Under the pieces are notes generated by a model that was not told where the DNA came from, searched no databases, and was given only the letters and a program-made list of their open reading frames with translations. From Saccharopolyspora sp. SCSIO 74807 (GTDB lineage: Bacteria > Actinomycetota > Actinomycetes > Mycobacteriales > Pseudonocardiaceae), in contig NZ_CP146100.1 in the NCBI RefSeq assembly GCF_037023755.1, positions 3,317,501 through 3,381,500 on the forward strand: a stretch of DNA of 64,000 bases. The letters run 5' to 3'. Positions 63,850 to 64,000 of the stretch are shown here, piece after piece; position 1 is the first letter of the stretch, and every line of letters begins with the position of its first letter. The position numbers and the translations under genes are program-made.

Positions 63850-64000
63850 GTGCTGTACTGGGTGATGAAGCACTTCTTGCTCGGTCCCCTCATGAAGCTG
63901 TTCTGCCGCCCGAGCATCGACGGTGCCGAGCACGTGCCGCAGTCCGGTGCGGCGATCCTGGTCAGCAACCACGTCGCGGTCGCCGACTCGTTCTTCATGC
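63850..64000 (+). CDS. Lysophospholipid acyltransferase (PlsC-like), 5' part only
   Basis: The first 50 codons, cut by the window end. GTG 63850. Translation MLYWVMKHFLLGPLMKLFC gives a membrane-associated N-terminal helix; SNHVAVADSFFM contains the acyltransferase motif NHxxxxD. It would acylate lysophosphatidate or a related lipid with acyl-CoA or acyl-ACP. TAGGTA at 63816-63821 is a possible -10 box; AAAGG lies about 10 nt before the start. The position matches Rv2182c of M. tuberculosis. Confidence 0.88.
   Translation, partial: MLYWVMKHFLLGPLMKLFCRPSIDGAEHVPQSGAAILVSNHVAVADSFFM

Overview
This is a 64 kb, GC-rich stretch of chromosome from an actinobacterium. The evidence is the strong third-position G/C bias, many GTG and TTG starts, leaderless promoters, F420-type and SRPBCC proteins, and an actinobacterial cytochrome bc1-aa3 cluster. 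The family mix (diheme QcrC, CtaF, LtsA-type AsnB, GlnR box, DUF3043/DUF4191) fits Pseudonocardiaceae, possibly a Saccharopolyspora-like genus; that genus guess is inference. From memory, the gene order is broadly collinear with Mycobacterium tuberculosis Rv2182c to Rv2221c, so most of the window is conserved backbone with a few lineage-specific insertions.

Layout. 1-1900: 3' half of a 23S rRNA gene, 5S rRNA and a strong terminator. 1962-10588: nitrogen block with a class I glutamine amidotransferase, GlnE (adenylylates glutamine synthetase), then, after an inserted oxidoreductase, a 0.7 kb gene-poor gap and an SMP-30-like propeller, GlnA with a recognisable GlnR operator, and a divergent RDD protein. 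10773-21504: lipoic acid block (LipA, LipB, two-lipoyl-domain E2, Lpd, epimerase-like protein) interrupted by an SDR, a TetR regulator with two operators, and an F420-type oxidoreductase. 21797-28309: small proteins, OsmC, leucyl aminopeptidase, an APC-like transporter, DUF402 protein and IlvE. 28407-32694: a BNR propeller paired with a MoaD-like sulfur carrier, then the cobalamin genes cobU-cobT-cobS with a 15-bp minisatellite between cobT and cobS. 32800-38141: aldo/keto reductase, HicB-like orphan, DUF3043 protein, ErpA-type Fe-S carrier, S4 protein, a secreted alpha-amylase and a decayed alpha-glucosidase. 38397-49171: AsnB (probably peptidoglycan-amidating), CtaC, CtaF, a stand-alone AsnC-type domain, TrpD, a pseudo-receiver, CtaE and QcrCAB, i.e. 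nearly the whole respiratory bc1-aa3 supercomplex. 49311-64000: exonuclease/UvrC fusion, NYN protein, NlpC/P60 wall hydrolase behind a likely c-di-AMP riboswitch, peptidase, long-chain acyl-CoA ligase, then a run of SRPBCC, phosphoesterase, ArsA-type ATPase, CxxC protein, glucokinase and a truncated acyltransferase, with an esterase pair on the other strand.

The genes tie together in a few pathways: glutamine synthesis and its covalent and transcriptional control; lipoate synthesis with the E2/E3 subunits that carry and use it; late cobalamin assembly; and aerobic respiration with cell-wall maintenance. The most unusual signals are non-coding or degenerate: dispersed intergenic repeats (48-bp and GAACGGACCGTT types), the cob minisatellite, a 116-bp perfect repeat inside the E2 gene, the alpha-glucosidase pseudogene, an SMP-30 protein lacking its metal ligands, and the candidate riboswitch. 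I did not find a clear mobile element, CRISPR array, tRNA gene or anti-phage system.
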